Counted from the first letter of the stretch, positions 35,494 to 43,546 are shown. The stretch is DNA of 64,000 nucleotides from Arthrobacter sp. Edens01 (GCF_001307035.1 NZ_LKIU01000006.1:248398-312397), one strand, 5' to 3'. Notes: generated from the sequence alone by a model not told the origin. Numbers and translations are program-made.

Positions 35494-36008
35494 GGCAGTT
35501 CGAGTGCCGAGTGCGATCCGAGCCGGTGGTACGTCCGGTCGTGGTAAACCAGCGGTTCGGCTGCGGGGCCGGCATGGATCTCGAGGACGGCTGCAGCCAT
35601 CAGGGTGGAGCTGCCGGCCTGCGTGCGGGAGAGGATCCGGCAGACCAGTGCCCGCGGCACACCGCCAAGCAGCGGCTCACCGCCCGGGAGCGTGCTCCAG
35701 TCAAGGTCGGGGCCAAACCGCTCCGACCCGCGGGCCGCGAAGAGGGCAGCAAGCCCGGCATTTCCGGACCCCAGCAAATGGACCACGATCGTGTCCGAGG
35801 CGGCAATCACGCCTGCAGACCCCTGCGTTGATGCGAGGGAGAACGCCAGGATGGGGGGAACGGCAGAAACCGAGCTCACCGAGGATGCAGTCAGGCCCAC
35901 CGGGCCTTCCGGGCCGGAAGCGGTAATGATTGCCACGCCCGCCGGGTGGCCCCGAAACGCATCCTTGAACTCATCCACCACAGGATTCCTCGCAGCCGTT
36001 GAAGTCAT
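35490..36008 (-). CDS. Flavin reductase domain protein, SoxR-controlled
   Basis: A 172-residue FMN-binding split-barrel protein of the HpaC-like flavin reductase family. FKDAFRGHPAGVAIITASG (about 13-31) and GLTASSVSSVSAVPPILAFSL (a segment about 37-57) are typical of the flavin-binding half, and HLLGSGNAGLA follows. It reduces free flavin with NAD(P)H, or serves a two-component oxygenase. ATG 36008 lies only six bases from the predicted -10 of a promoter containing a SoxR box, so the mRNA may be leaderless; an in-frame TTG at 36032 would overlap the box itself. soxR is immediately upstream on the same strand. Confidence 0.85.
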   Translation of the reverse strand: MTSTAARNPVVDEFKDAFRGHPAGVAIITASGPEGPVGLTASSVSSVSAVPPILAFSLASTQGSAGVIAASDTIVVHLLGSGNAGLAALFAARGSERFGPDLDWSTLPGGEPLLGGVPRALVCRILSRTQAGSSTLMAAAVLEIHAGPAAEPLVYHDRTYHRLGSHSALELP

Positions 36009-36014
36009 ATCTCC

Positions 36015-36045
36015 ACGGTAGAACCTCAACAATAGTTGAGGTCAA
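36015..36045 (-). promoter_or_regulatory. SoxR-type promoter with SoxR box
   Basis: CCTCAACAATAGTTGAGG (36024-36041) is a perfect 18-bp palindrome with the CCTCAA/TTGAGG ends known for SoxR sites. On the minus strand it sits between TTGACC (36045-36040) and TACCGT (36020-36015), a 19-bp spacer as in MerR-family promoters. The flavin reductase ATG begins six bases after the -10, and the -35 adjoins the soxR stop. Confidence 0.85.
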
Positions 36046-36046
36046 A

Positions 36047-36505
36047 TCAGGAGTCAGGCTCCAGCAGCCGCGCACCGCGGTAATCCCGGCCGGAGGCATC
36101 GTCCGGGTTCACAAACCCGCACTCAGCAAGGGACAGACAGCCGCAGCCAATGCACCCGCCCAGCCGGTCACGCAGGGCTTCGAGCTGGCCGATCCTCTCA
36201 TCCAGTTCCTTCCGCCAGGCTGCACTCAGCCGCTGCCAGTCCGCCTGGTCCGGGACCCCGTCCTCCGGGAGTTCGGCGAAGACGGATGCTATGTGCGAAA
36301 GCGGAATTCCGGCGCGCTGGGCTGCGCGGATGACGGCGACGCGGCGCAGGACCGAGCGGTCAAAGCGGCGCTGGTTGCCGCCGGTGCGGCGGCTCCGAAT
36401 CAGTCCCTGCCGCTCATAGAAGTGCAGGGCGGAGACAGCTACGCCGCTCCGCTGGGAAACCTGTCCCACCGTGAGTTCTTCAAGAGCCCTGGGTTGACCA
36501 TCCAT
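36047..36505 (-). CDS. soxR: Redox-sensitive transcriptional activator SoxR
   Basis: MerR-family sensor, 152 residues. The N-terminal MerR helix-turn-helix (about 11-80) has TVGQVSQRSGVAVSALHFYE. The [2Fe-2S] motif is CIGCGCLSLAEC (Cys118, 121, 123, 129; C-x2-C-x-C-x5-C). Oxidation of the cluster by redox-cycling compounds or superoxide converts it to an activator. Its likely target is the flavin reductase gene 39 bp downstream, whose promoter has a perfect SoxR box; there is no soxS, as is usual outside enterobacteria. The tail after the cluster is about 20 residues. Confidence 0.95.
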   Translation of the reverse strand: MDGQPRALEELTVGQVSQRSGVAVSALHFYERQGLIRSRRTGGNQRRFDRSVLRRVAVIRAAQRAGIPLSHIASVFAELPEDGVPDQADWQRLSAAWRKELDERIGQLEALRDRLGGCIGCGCLSLAECGFVNPDDASGRDYRGARLLEPDS

Positions 36506-36546
36506 TGGAGCTGCTTGCCGCCTGTCCGTCTGAGGACCGGCTGTCC

Positions 36547-37938
36547 TTAGCCGGCCGGTATGTCCATTAAACCAACCGGCGGTACGGCATGGCCGAAACG
36601 AAAGAGGTTCTGCGGATCCCAGCTCGCCTTGGCCGATTTCAGCACTTCATAGGCGGCAGGTTCCCAGGCACGTGCACGGTCCTGTTCATCACCCGCCGGC
36701 CCGTGGAAATTGATAAGGCTTCCGGCGGCGTAAGGTTCAAGCGCGACGGCGAGCCGCGCCAGTGCTGACTCCACCTGGTCGGGTGCGGGCAGGCCGGGAA
36801 CCCCCAGGACGAAAAGGTGGAACGCCGCACTCCGGCCGGAGACGGTGTCAGGGAAAGGTGGTTCCTGGGCCAGTGCGCCGCCCATGAGGCGCAGCTCCAG
36901 CATGACAACCGGAGTCCCCGACCCGGGTCCGATCTGCCGCAGGAGTTCCGCCGCGGCATCTTCATCCAGATCCGCCAGGATCATGCCGCGTTCCATGGAC
37001 GGGGCCGGATCGGCCGGGTCGCCGTGCACTGCATCCACACCGAGGTAATCCATTGGTCCGGCCGTGTCGCTGACCGCAGGGAGGGAACGCATGGGTCCGA
37101 GCAGCTGGTCACCCCACTCCTCATCGCCAAAGAGTCCGAAGCGCAGAATCACCGGCGCGGTTCCGCGGATTTCCGGCGGCAGGAACGGAACGTCCGGCAT
37201 GTGCATGAAGGCCAGGGATGCCGAAGCTTCGTTGGGCAGGCCGGGCGCCCAGGAACGGAATGCGTCCAGGACATCTCCTGCGGCTTCTTCGGGATAAACC
37301 AGCTGTCCGCCGTAGAAGTCTCCCAGCGGCACGGCTGCCATCCGCAGCGCCGTGACTATGCCGTAGTTGCCTTTGCCTCCCCGCAGAGCTGTGAAGAGCT
37401 GCGGCTCGGTTTCTGCATCCACGTAGCGAAGTGTTCCGTCAGGGGTAACCACGTCGAAGCTGCGGACGTGGTCCGAGGCGAATCCCAGGGCCCGGCCCAT
37501 CAGCGGCAGACCGCCGCCCACTGTGTAACCAACCACCCCCACCCGCGTGCTCGACCCGTGGGGTGCAGTGAGGCCCCGGGAAACCAGCTCCCTAAGCGCG
37601 GTGTCCCAGCGGACTCCTGCACCCACACTGAAGGTTCCCGATTCGGGATCCACGTGCAGGTCCTGGAGACGGGAGGTATTCACCAGCAGGCCTTCGTCCA
37701 TGGGTGCGGCTGCGTTGTGCCCGGTAGCCTGCACAGCTACTGGAATACTGCGGTGGGCAGCCCAGACAACCGCGGACCGCACGTCTTCGGCGTCGACGGC
37801 ACCCAGCACGGCGTCCGGATGGTGAACCTGGGCAAGGTTGAATGCAGCGGTGTCTTCCGCGTAAGTGCCTTCTCCGGGCAGGGACACGATGCCTCGGACG
37901 GCACCTTTCAGAGATTCCAGGTCTGGTTGTTGGATCAT
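36547..37938 (-). CDS. FAD-binding oxidoreductase (BBE/6-hydroxynicotine oxidase-like)
   Basis: A 463-residue flavoprotein of the PCMH/VAO fold. The FAD domain (about 35-200) contains VAVQATGHNAAAP (about 67-79), where the His is the usual 8-alpha attachment residue, GAGVRWDTALREL and GYTVGGGLPLMGRALGFASD (about 136-155). The second cysteine tether of bicovalent BBE enzymes is missing. The C-terminus has NLFRFGHAVPP, a typical BBE ending. The substrate is unknown; relatives oxidise alkaloids, sugars or phenolics. ATG 37938 has a GGGAG site. It is upstream of soxR by 41 bp on the same strand and may read into it. Confidence 0.87.
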   Translation of the reverse strand: MIQQPDLESLKGAVRGIVSLPGEGTYAEDTAAFNLAQVHHPDAVLGAVDAEDVRSAVVWAAHRSIPVAVQATGHNAAAPMDEGLLVNTSRLQDLHVDPESGTFSVGAGVRWDTALRELVSRGLTAPHGSSTRVGVVGYTVGGGLPLMGRALGFASDHVRSFDVVTPDGTLRYVDAETEPQLFTALRGGKGNYGIVTALRMAAVPLGDFYGGQLVYPEEAAGDVLDAFRSWAPGLPNEASASLAFMHMPDVPFLPPEIRGTAPVILRFGLFGDEEWGDQLLGPMRSLPAVSDTAGPMDYLGVDAVHGDPADPAPSMERGMILADLDEDAAAELLRQIGPGSGTPVVMLELRLMGGALAQEPPFPDTVSGRSAAFHLFVLGVPGLPAPDQVESALARLAVALEPYAAGSLINFHGPAGDEQDRARAWEPAAYEVLKSAKASWDPQNLFRFGHAVPPVGLMDIPAG

Positions 37939-38112
37939 GGGCGCTCCCGGGATAGTCAGTTGAAACCGGCCCGAGCACCGGAGAATTGTTCACAGGGTAG
38001 GCAGGAGGTCCGGCTGCCCTCAAGGCCCTCGGGAAAGACGGCCGTTCGTGCCGCCGCACCCTCCCAAACCAAAGTCTGGAGATTCACAGCCTGCTTGGTG
38101 TTCACTTGGTAC

Positions 38113-38979
38113 ATGAGAGCCATCTGGAAAGGTGCCATCGCGTTTGGGCTGGTCAACGTGCCGGTCAAGGTGTATTCCGCTACGGAAGACCATGACGTCA
38201 GCCTGCATCAGGTTCACGAGAAAGACGGCGGGCGGATCCGGTATCAGCGCCGCTGCGAGATCTGCGGCGAGGTAGTTGAGTACAAGAACATCGCCAAGGC
38301 ATATGACGACGGCGAGCAGACAGTTGTCCTGACCGATGAGGACCTGGCTTCCCTGCCGGTGGAGAAGAGCCGCGAGATCGAAGTGGTGGAGTTCGTTCCG
38401 AGCGACCAGGTGGACCCGATCCTGTTTGACCGCACCTACTATTTGGAGCCGGACTCCAAGTCCACCAAGTCCTATGTGCTGCTGCGGCGGACCCTTGAAG
38501 ACACGGACCGCACTGCGATTGTGCAGTTCTCCCTGCGGCAGAAAAGCCGGCTTGGTGCGCTGCGGGTCCGCGGAGACGTCCTGACCCTGCAGACCCTCCT
38601 CTGGGAGGACGAGGTCAGGGAAGCAGCCTTTCCGTCCCTGGAGGAGAGTGTCCGCATTTCCGCCAAGGAGCTGGAGATGTCTTCGGCGCTGGTTGATTCC
38701 TTCAGCTCCGATTTTGATCCCTCGGAGTTCACTGATGAATACCAGGAACAGCTTCGCACCCTGATCGAGGCGAAGCTTGAAAAGGGCGAGGCACTGGACA
38801 CCCAGGAAACCTTCGGTGAGGATTCCGAGGAGGAAGGCGGCAAGGTCCTGGACCTGATGGAAGCCCTGCGCCGCAGCGTCGAGAAAAACCGGGGCAGGAA
38901 ATCCGCTCCTGCCAAGGACAAGGAAGAAAAGAAACCGGCGGCGAAATCTTCCGGCCGCAAATCCAGGAAAGGCGCGTAG
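38113..38979 (+). CDS. ku: Ku protein, non-homologous end joining
   Basis: Homodimeric ring that binds DNA ends and recruits LigD. The 288-residue protein starts MRAIWKGAIAFGLVNVPVK, the nearly invariant bacterial Ku N-terminus; the open frame extends far upstream antisense to the oxidase gene, which is why that start is chosen. The core (about 1-250) includes YQRRCEICGEVVEYKNIAKAYD-type residues near 44-65. A Lys-rich tail (about 255-288, KDKEEKKPAAKSSGRKSRKG) should aid DNA binding and threading. The LigD gene lies 12 kb away on the opposite strand rather than next door. Confidence 0.96.
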   Translation: MRAIWKGAIAFGLVNVPVKVYSATEDHDVSLHQVHEKDGGRIRYQRRCEICGEVVEYKNIAKAYDDGEQTVVLTDEDLASLPVEKSREIEVVEFVPSDQVDPILFDRTYYLEPDSKSTKSYVLLRRTLEDTDRTAIVQFSLRQKSRLGALRVRGDVLTLQTLLWEDEVREAAFPSLEESVRISAKELEMSSALVDSFSSDFDPSEFTDEYQEQLRTLIEAKLEKGEALDTQETFGEDSEEEGGKVLDLMEALRRSVEKNRGRKSAPAKDKEEKKPAAKSSGRKSRKGA

Positions 38980-38982
38980 ACG

Positions 38983-39237
38983 ATGGGTGTTACCAGCTAC
39001 TTCCGTGACCGTCGGGGCAAGCAGACGGTAGTGCTGCCGCCAAACCTTCCGCTGCTGGCCTGGGCCGGGTTTGGTGCGGCCTCAGCCATGGCGCTGACTC
39101 CGCGCTACCAGGACCTGATGCGCCGGGCCAGCCAGGGGGCGATGATGTGGTGGGCAGCCGGTGAGACGTTCCGCGGCCGGAGTCCATTCCGCCGCACGCT
39201 CGGTGCAGCAACTCTCATGCGGTCGCTGACCCGCTAG
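38983..39237 (+). CDS. Small hypothetical protein
   Basis: 84 residues, starting three bases after the ku stop and probably co-transcribed with it. There is a basic N-terminus (YFRDRRGKQ), one hydrophobic segment (about 17-40, LPLLAWAGFGAASAMAL) that may cross or touch the membrane, then an Arg-rich C-terminal half. I recognise no family. Codon use resembles the neighbours. Its position suggests a real gene, but its function is unknown. Confidence 0.6.
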   Translation: MGVTSYFRDRRGKQTVVLPPNLPLLAWAGFGAASAMALTPRYQDLMRRASQGAMMWWAAGETFRGRSPFRRTLGAATLMRSLTR

Positions 39238-39246
39238 GGCCGGACG

Positions 39247-39486
39247 CTACTGCCGGTATCCCTCGACTTCTCCGACGGGCCGAACTTCGGCTTCATCCGG
39301 GTCCTCGCCGGCGTCCATGCGCGCCCGCCGCTGCCGGAGCAGGTCCCAGCACTGGTCCAGCTGTTCAGCGACGCTGCGCAGCTGTTCTGCGTGGGCCTCT
39401 GCGTTATCTGACGGACCGGTGTCGCGGAGCTTTTGCTCCTGTTCCACAAGCCGCTGAATCTGTTCGTGAATCTGCTCGGAGTCCAT
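39247..39486 (-). CDS. DUF2630 family protein
   Basis: 79 residues, strongly helical and charged, with the conserved core LDQCWDLLRQRRARMDAG (about 43-60) and the ending VRPVGEVEGYRQ. This matches my recollection of the DUF2630 family, a short soluble coiled-coil-like protein of actinobacteria with no known role. It converges on the 84-residue gene and lies 45 bp upstream of the convergent-side glycosyltransferase stop; no operon link is apparent. Confidence 0.75.
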   Translation of the reverse strand: MDSEQIHEQIQRLVEQEQKLRDTGPSDNAEAHAEQLRSVAEQLDQCWDLLRQRRARMDAGEDPDEAEVRPVGEVEGYRQ

Positions 39487-39531
39487 GACCCAACGCTAGC
39501 CAGCCTGCGGCCCGCACACCACAGCGGAGCC

Positions 39532-40218
39532 TTAGTTCAACAGCGTCTGAAGGTAGCTGGAGAACCCGTCCGGGGCGCGCCCGTCCCGCCGGCCGGAGGT
39601 CACGGCGCGAATCCAGTCGGTGGCAACCCAGGACAGCCCGGCTGCTTTGATCCGTTCAACGAGCTCCACGTCCTCGTGTGAAACACCGGGCAGGAAACCG
39701 CCCCCGGCTCTGTAGGCCCGGGCGGAGAACCCCAGGTTGGCCCCGTGAATGTAAGGGTGTCCCTCCGCCAGGACATGCCGGTCCTGCCAGAGCGCCAAAT
39801 GCCCGGACCGAAGATCACGGGCGTCGGGCACCACCGTGCCCAGGACAAGTCCGTACCCGGCCTCCGCCAGTTCGGTCTGGGTCCGGAGCCAGTTCCCGGG
39901 CACCACAGTGTCGGCATCCGTGTTCGCAATCCACTCCGCATTCAATTCCAGTGCGTATGCCACGCCCTCTGCACGCGCTGAACCGACGTTCCCGGCAGAG
40001 GTTTCAAGCAGATGGAGTTCCAGGCCCAGTTCTGCGGCCGTTCCGGCTGCGGCAGCTGTTGAACCATCAGTGCAGGAATCCAGCACCAGCACCACACTGA
40101 CATGCGTACCGGTCTCTTCGACGATCGCGGCAGCAGCCGCCACGGACACAAGGCAGCGCGGAAGAAGCTGTTCTTCGTCCCGGGCGGGAATGACGACGCC
40201 AAGGCGGGCAGGGGTCAA
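39532..40218 (-). CDS. Glycosyltransferase family 2
   Basis: A 228-residue GT-A-fold enzyme: VVIPARDEEQLLPRCLVSV (about 8-26), VLDSCTDGS (about 45-53), and the metal motif NTDADTVVP (about 97-105), with the acceptor-side GVSHEDVELVERI (about 178-190), where ED is the usual base. It has no membrane helix. It starts with TTG 40218 overlapping the upstream deacetylase/methyltransferase stop by four bases (TTGA), so it is co-translated as the last gene of the coupled cluster. Donor and acceptor are unknown. EDVEL-type GT2 proteins often build mycofactocin-like or oligosaccharide conjugates, but no specific match is claimed. Confidence 0.87.
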   Translation of the reverse strand: MTPARLGVVIPARDEEQLLPRCLVSVAAAAAIVEETGTHVSVVLVLDSCTDGSTAAAAGTAAELGLELHLLETSAGNVGSARAEGVAYALELNAEWIANTDADTVVPGNWLRTQTELAEAGYGLVLGTVVPDARDLRSGHLALWQDRHVLAEGHPYIHGANLGFSARAYRAGGGFLPGVSHEDVELVERIKAAGLSWVATDWIRAVTSGRRDGRAPDGFSSYLQTLLN

Positions 40219-41561
40219 CGAATGCCCTCACGGCGGGCCACCGACTGTGCCGGCGGATGCACGAGGACATCGATCCGAAAGTCCTCTTCAACATGCTCGG
40301 AAAGGAGCTCCAGACCGCTGTGCTCACGGAAGGCGTTGTGAACGTCGTCCCCGGTCAGAGGCCAGCCCTCATTGGGGTGCCGCCAGTGGCAGAGCAGCAG
40401 GACACCGTCCGGAGACAATGTTTCGGAGGCCCGCTGTACGGCAGCCTGCAGCTGGCCCGGTGCCAGGAAATATCCAATTTCGGAGATCAGCACCAGGTCG
40501 AATTCTCCGTCCGGCCAGTCGGCGGGAATGCTACCTTCCACCAGCTCGACGCCGGTGACCCCGTTCAGCCGCTCAGCCGCAAGTTCAAGTGCCCTGCGGC
40601 TGAGGTCCATGGCCACCACAGAATCCGACCGGCGTGCCAGTTCGCCGGTGAGTACGCCGATCGAGCACCCCGGTTCAAAGATCCTGGCGAAGCGGTCCCT
40701 GGGCAGCATGGCAAGCGTAAGGGCACGCTTGCGGTGTTCGTAGAAGCTGCCTTCGAAGTTCCAGGGATCGGCAGAACGGGCATAGAGCTCCTGGAAAACC
40801 TCCCGGGGGCTCAGCGGCACAGTGACAGTGAAAGCCTCGAACGGACGCTCGAAATGTGCCAGTACCTCGGCGGCGAGCAGGACTTCATCTCCGGGTTGAT
40901 CCGAAAGAGGGCGCACCTGGCTGTGGTGTGCTGCCATGGCCCGGCGCTTGGCGTCCGCGGCAGAGGGGCCCAGCTCCGCAACGCGGAGCGTCCCGGGGAT
41001 GTCTTCCGGCGTTCCCCAGTGCCACAGCCAGATGGGATATTCCAGCAGGGGTATACGTGCCGCAGCGGCGAAGCCGGCAGCGGTTTCACCGGCGGTGTCG
41101 TGGTCGGTGTGCCCGTCGTTCCGCCATGGTGCGGCCAGCCAAAGGCCGGTGGTGTCGTCTCCGGCAATTTCCTGCAGCGCGCCCTGCAGCTCATCCCGGT
41201 GAGCTGCCAGTTCGCCGTCGGGCAGGCCCAGGAGGTGGAGGCGGGCCTGCGGCGCAACAACCGCCACAGCCTCCCGGACTTCTCTTTCCCGAACCTCCGC
41301 CAGCTGCCGGGGTGTGTGGGTCACCGAATCCGGATGTGATGCTTCTCCAGCGGTTGCCACAATCACGTCAATGCTGGTTCCGCCGGCGGCCAGGGCTGCC
41401 ATCAGGCCCCCTGCACCCAGGGTCTCGTCGTCGGGGTGTGCAGCCAGCAACACGAGCCGGGCAGGCTTGTCCGGCAGAACACTGTCCAGGGCCGGAACAC
41501 CTTCCAGTGCCGCAAGCCATACTGCCTCGTCCTGCGTGGTGTCGCGGTGGGTAAAACTCAC
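40215..41561 (-). CDS. PIG-L deacetylase fused to SAM-dependent methyltransferase
   Basis: A 448-residue fusion. Residues about 30-230 form a PIG-L/LmbE zinc deacetylase with LLAAHPDDETLGAGG (about 37-51) and the third ligand in GHTDHDT (about 149-155); these enzymes deacetylate N-acetylglucosaminyl conjugates. Residues about 255-420 form a class I methyltransferase of the NodS-like type, with DPWNFEGSFYEHRKR (about 269-283) and the SAM loop IFEPGCSIGVLTGEL (about 295-309). The second of two adjacent GTG codons (41561) overlaps the preceding stop as GTGA. The context suggests deacetylation then N-methylation of an amino sugar, followed by glycosyl transfer. Confidence 0.87.
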   Translation of the reverse strand: MSFTHRDTTQDEAVWLAALEGVPALDSVLPDKPARLVLLAAHPDDETLGAGGLMAALAAGGTSIDVIVATAGEASHPDSVTHTPRQLAEVREREVREAVAVVAPQARLHLLGLPDGELAAHRDELQGALQEIAGDDTTGLWLAAPWRNDGHTDHDTAGETAAGFAAAARIPLLEYPIWLWHWGTPEDIPGTLRVAELGPSAADAKRRAMAAHHSQVRPLSDQPGDEVLLAAEVLAHFERPFEAFTVTVPLSPREVFQELYARSADPWNFEGSFYEHRKRALTLAMLPRDRFARIFEPGCSIGVLTGELARRSDSVVAMDLSRRALELAAERLNGVTGVELVEGSIPADWPDGEFDLVLISEIGYFLAPGQLQAAVQRASETLSPDGVLLLCHWRHPNEGWPLTGDDVHNAFREHSGLELLSEHVEEDFRIDVLVHPPAQSVARREGIR

Positions 41562-42631
41562 CACGGCATTGCACCCCGCCCCAGGAGCATCTCCCCCAGT
41601 GCGGCCGCATCCCGCTCGGCGTGGTGCTGGCGGACGTATACCTGCAGGTCCGCGACCCGCCTGGCATGCTCTTCCTCACTTGTAAGCGGTCCCGGGCCCA
41701 GGCCGTGGGCCGCTGCTTCGAGTACTTTCTCGACGGTGGAAGCCACAACTCCGCGCACGCGCTGGGCCAGGACGGCTCCGTTCCCGCCTCCGGCACGTCC
41801 ATCGTCAATGTCCGAGGCTGCTGATGCCAGCACACTGGCTGCCGCCTGCAGGGAAAGGTCGGCTTCGCCAAGAAGCATGTGGGCTATCTGGTCGGGGGTG
41901 CGTTGCCTGCTCGCCTCAAAGAGACGCCTGGCAAGGGCAACTGCACCGCCAAACCAGCACGCCGCAACGCCGATTCCGCCCCATGCGAAGCCGTCCCGCT
42001 GCAAATACCAGTTGTCCGCGCCCAACGGAAAAGCGGGTACTTCACGAAAACCCACGGCCGAGCTGTCCACGGCCGCCAGTCCACGGCTGACCCATGTTCC
42101 GCCGCTCAGTTCGATTCCCGGATGACGAAGGTCCACGGCGAACGCGCGCCGGTTCCCGGGCGTTGTGTGGGCCGTGACAACGGCATAGTCAAGCTGGTCC
42201 GCCAGCGAACACCACGGCTTCCGCCCGGACAGCTGCCAGGCGCCGTCGTGCTCCTCTGCGCGCAGCTCCTGTCCGGGTGCCTCCGCGGCGTATACGCCCC
42301 ACGTTCCGGAGGCGAAATCGATTCCGCCGGGTGGACCTGCGTGACCCGCCGGCAGCTCGCCGGCCTGGGCCAGAATTGCACGGGCATCGAGGTGGGGCTC
42401 TACTACGCGTGCGGCAGTAAGGTCAGCGGCTCCAAGGGTAGCGAGCAGCTCCAACAGCCCCAGGGTCCTTCCGGACCCGGGCAGTTCAGCGGCGTCGGCT
42501 GCCGGTTTCAGCAGCAGCAGCGACGTGACTGCCGAGCCATTCGTGTCCGCGGCCATGGCCATGAGGTCTGACAGGGCATCCCTGTGCGGATAAGGGCCGG
42601 TGCCGGAAGCCAGCAGTACCGGGCGGTTCAC
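41558..42631 (-). CDS. Acyl-CoA dehydrogenase-like flavoprotein
   Basis: A 357-residue, compact member of the acyl-CoA dehydrogenase fold. The N-terminal helical part is followed by the beta-domain segment LSGRKPWCSLADQLDYAVV (about 131-149), which resembles the FAD-contacting region, and the C-terminal four-helix bundle has RTPDQIAHMLLGEADLSLQAA. The usual catalytic Glu cannot be placed with confidence, so it may be an oxidase or monooxygenase-like relative (DszC/HsaA type). GTG 42631 overlaps the stop of a 23-codon upstream ORF and has no ribosome site of its own. Its stop overlaps the PIG-L fusion start. Confidence 0.78.
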   Translation of the reverse strand: MNRPVLLASGTGPYPHRDALSDLMAMAADTNGSAVTSLLLLKPAADAAELPGSGRTLGLLELLATLGAADLTAARVVEPHLDARAILAQAGELPAGHAGPPGGIDFASGTWGVYAAEAPGQELRAEEHDGAWQLSGRKPWCSLADQLDYAVVTAHTTPGNRRAFAVDLRHPGIELSGGTWVSRGLAAVDSSAVGFREVPAFPLGADNWYLQRDGFAWGGIGVAACWFGGAVALARRLFEASRQRTPDQIAHMLLGEADLSLQAAASVLASAASDIDDGRAGGGNGAVLAQRVRGVVASTVEKVLEAAAHGLGPGPLTSEEEHARRVADLQVYVRQHHAERDAAALGEMLLGRGAMPW

Positions 42632-42699
42632 GATGCAGCACCGGAAGGCTTCGGGACGGGCGAAGCCAAAGAGGTCAGTTGGTCTCGGCGGAACGACAC
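42628..42699 (-). CDS. Putative 23-residue leader ORF coupled to the acyl-CoA dehydrogenase-like gene
   Basis: GTG 42699 is preceded at seven to eight bases by AAGGAGG, the strongest ribosome site in this neighbourhood, and opens 23 codons ending in TGA (42630-42628) that overlaps the next start codon as GTGA. The peptide begins MSFRRDQLTSLASPVP. The downstream gene has no ribosome site, so this ORF would bring ribosomes to it. I know of no family. Alternatively a frameshift separates a longer N-terminus of the dehydrogenase-like protein. Confidence 0.45.
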   Translation of the reverse strand: MSFRRDQLTSLASPVPKPSGAAS

Positions 42700-42711
42700 T
42701 GGCCGCACCTC

Positions 42712-42732
42712 CTTCCTAAGGATGCTTCCTAA
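42712..42732 (-). repeat. Direct repeat overlapping a ribosome site
   Basis: On the minus strand TTAGGAAG occurs twice (42732-42725 and 42719-42712), 13 bases apart. The second copy runs into the AAGGAGG ribosome site of the leader ORF, so a protein or RNA fold recognising the repeat could affect initiation. Confidence 0.45.
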
Positions 42733-42796
42733 ATTACAGCCTCGGCAGCCCCGGCAGTGAATTGCGGGCAACTGTTTCTTCCGTGCCGGACACGGC

Positions 42797-42828
42797 AAAG
42801 GCACGGCCCCGGGCGGGGCCGTGCCTTT
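42797..42828 (-). terminator. Perfect 14-bp hairpin terminator
   Basis: The arms 42797-42810 and 42815-42828 (AAAGGCACGGCCCC type) are exact complements around a 4-base loop. It lies 15 bp after the stop of the minus-strand DUF4383 gene, separating it from the glycoconjugate cluster. Confidence 0.8.
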
Positions 42829-42842
42829 GGATGCAGCCAGTT

Positions 42843-43346
42843 CTAGTTGGGGATGCTCCCCTCCCCGGGTGATCCCCGGCTCGGGCCGCGGCTGGAATCC
42901 GTTGAACGGTCCTTGCCAAGGACGAGTCCAAGAACGATCATCGCGACTGCAAGGATCAGATGCAGCCAGTTGTCAGCCCAGTTGAATGGCACAAAGTTGC
43001 CTGCTCCATTCAGGGGAACAATCAGGCCGTAGATGAACAGGAGTGCATACAGAACGCCAACACCCAGCAGATATGTGCGGGCTGACGAGTTTGTCCTGGC
43101 CATCCACAACCCTGCAAATCCCAGCAGCATATGGACTGCGTTGTGCAGGATGGAGACCTGGAAGAGGCCCAAGAGCGTGGCCTCAGACGTGTAGCCGGCG
43201 AAGAGAAGAGCTTCGTAATTGGTGGTAATGCCCGGTATGAACCCGAGGACGCCAATAGCCAGGAAGATAATGCCGAAAACCAGTGCGGCTATTTGGGCGC
43301 TGGTCCGGTGAGAGGAAAGTCCTCGGCTGCTGCTTGCATATGACAT
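42843..43346 (-). CDS. DUF4383 family membrane protein
   Basis: A 167-residue protein with four membrane helices (about 17-37, 58-80, 86-106 and 118-140), including HNAVHMLLGFAGLWMAR (about 68-84), the conserved histidine segment of DUF4383, and NWLHLILAVAMIVLG. Function unknown; members are common beside stress genes in actinobacteria. ATG 43346 follows AAGGAG at seven bases; a longer in-frame reading upstream would run through the promoter region. It is divergent from the FAD/Rieske oxidoreductase across 200 bp. Confidence 0.82.
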   Translation of the reverse strand: MSYASSSRGLSSHRTSAQIAALVFGIIFLAIGVLGFIPGITTNYEALLFAGYTSEATLLGLFQVSILHNAVHMLLGFAGLWMARTNSSARTYLLGVGVLYALLFIYGLIVPLNGAGNFVPFNWADNWLHLILAVAMIVLGLVLGKDRSTDSSRGPSRGSPGEGSIPN

Positions 43347-43546
43347 GGCCAACTCCTTATCTCCGGGGAGAATCACGGACTCCGGCCATACGGAGGCCTT
43401 AAACCTACGGTTAAACTGTGGCACAGTCATCCCAACATGGGAAGCATGCTTATCAACCAGCGGCCGGGGACTCCCAAGACGTAAAAGCCCTTGACGTCCG
43501 CCACTCCAGCCTGTGGGCTGAAGGCCGGCTCCGCGGAAGGACAAAC

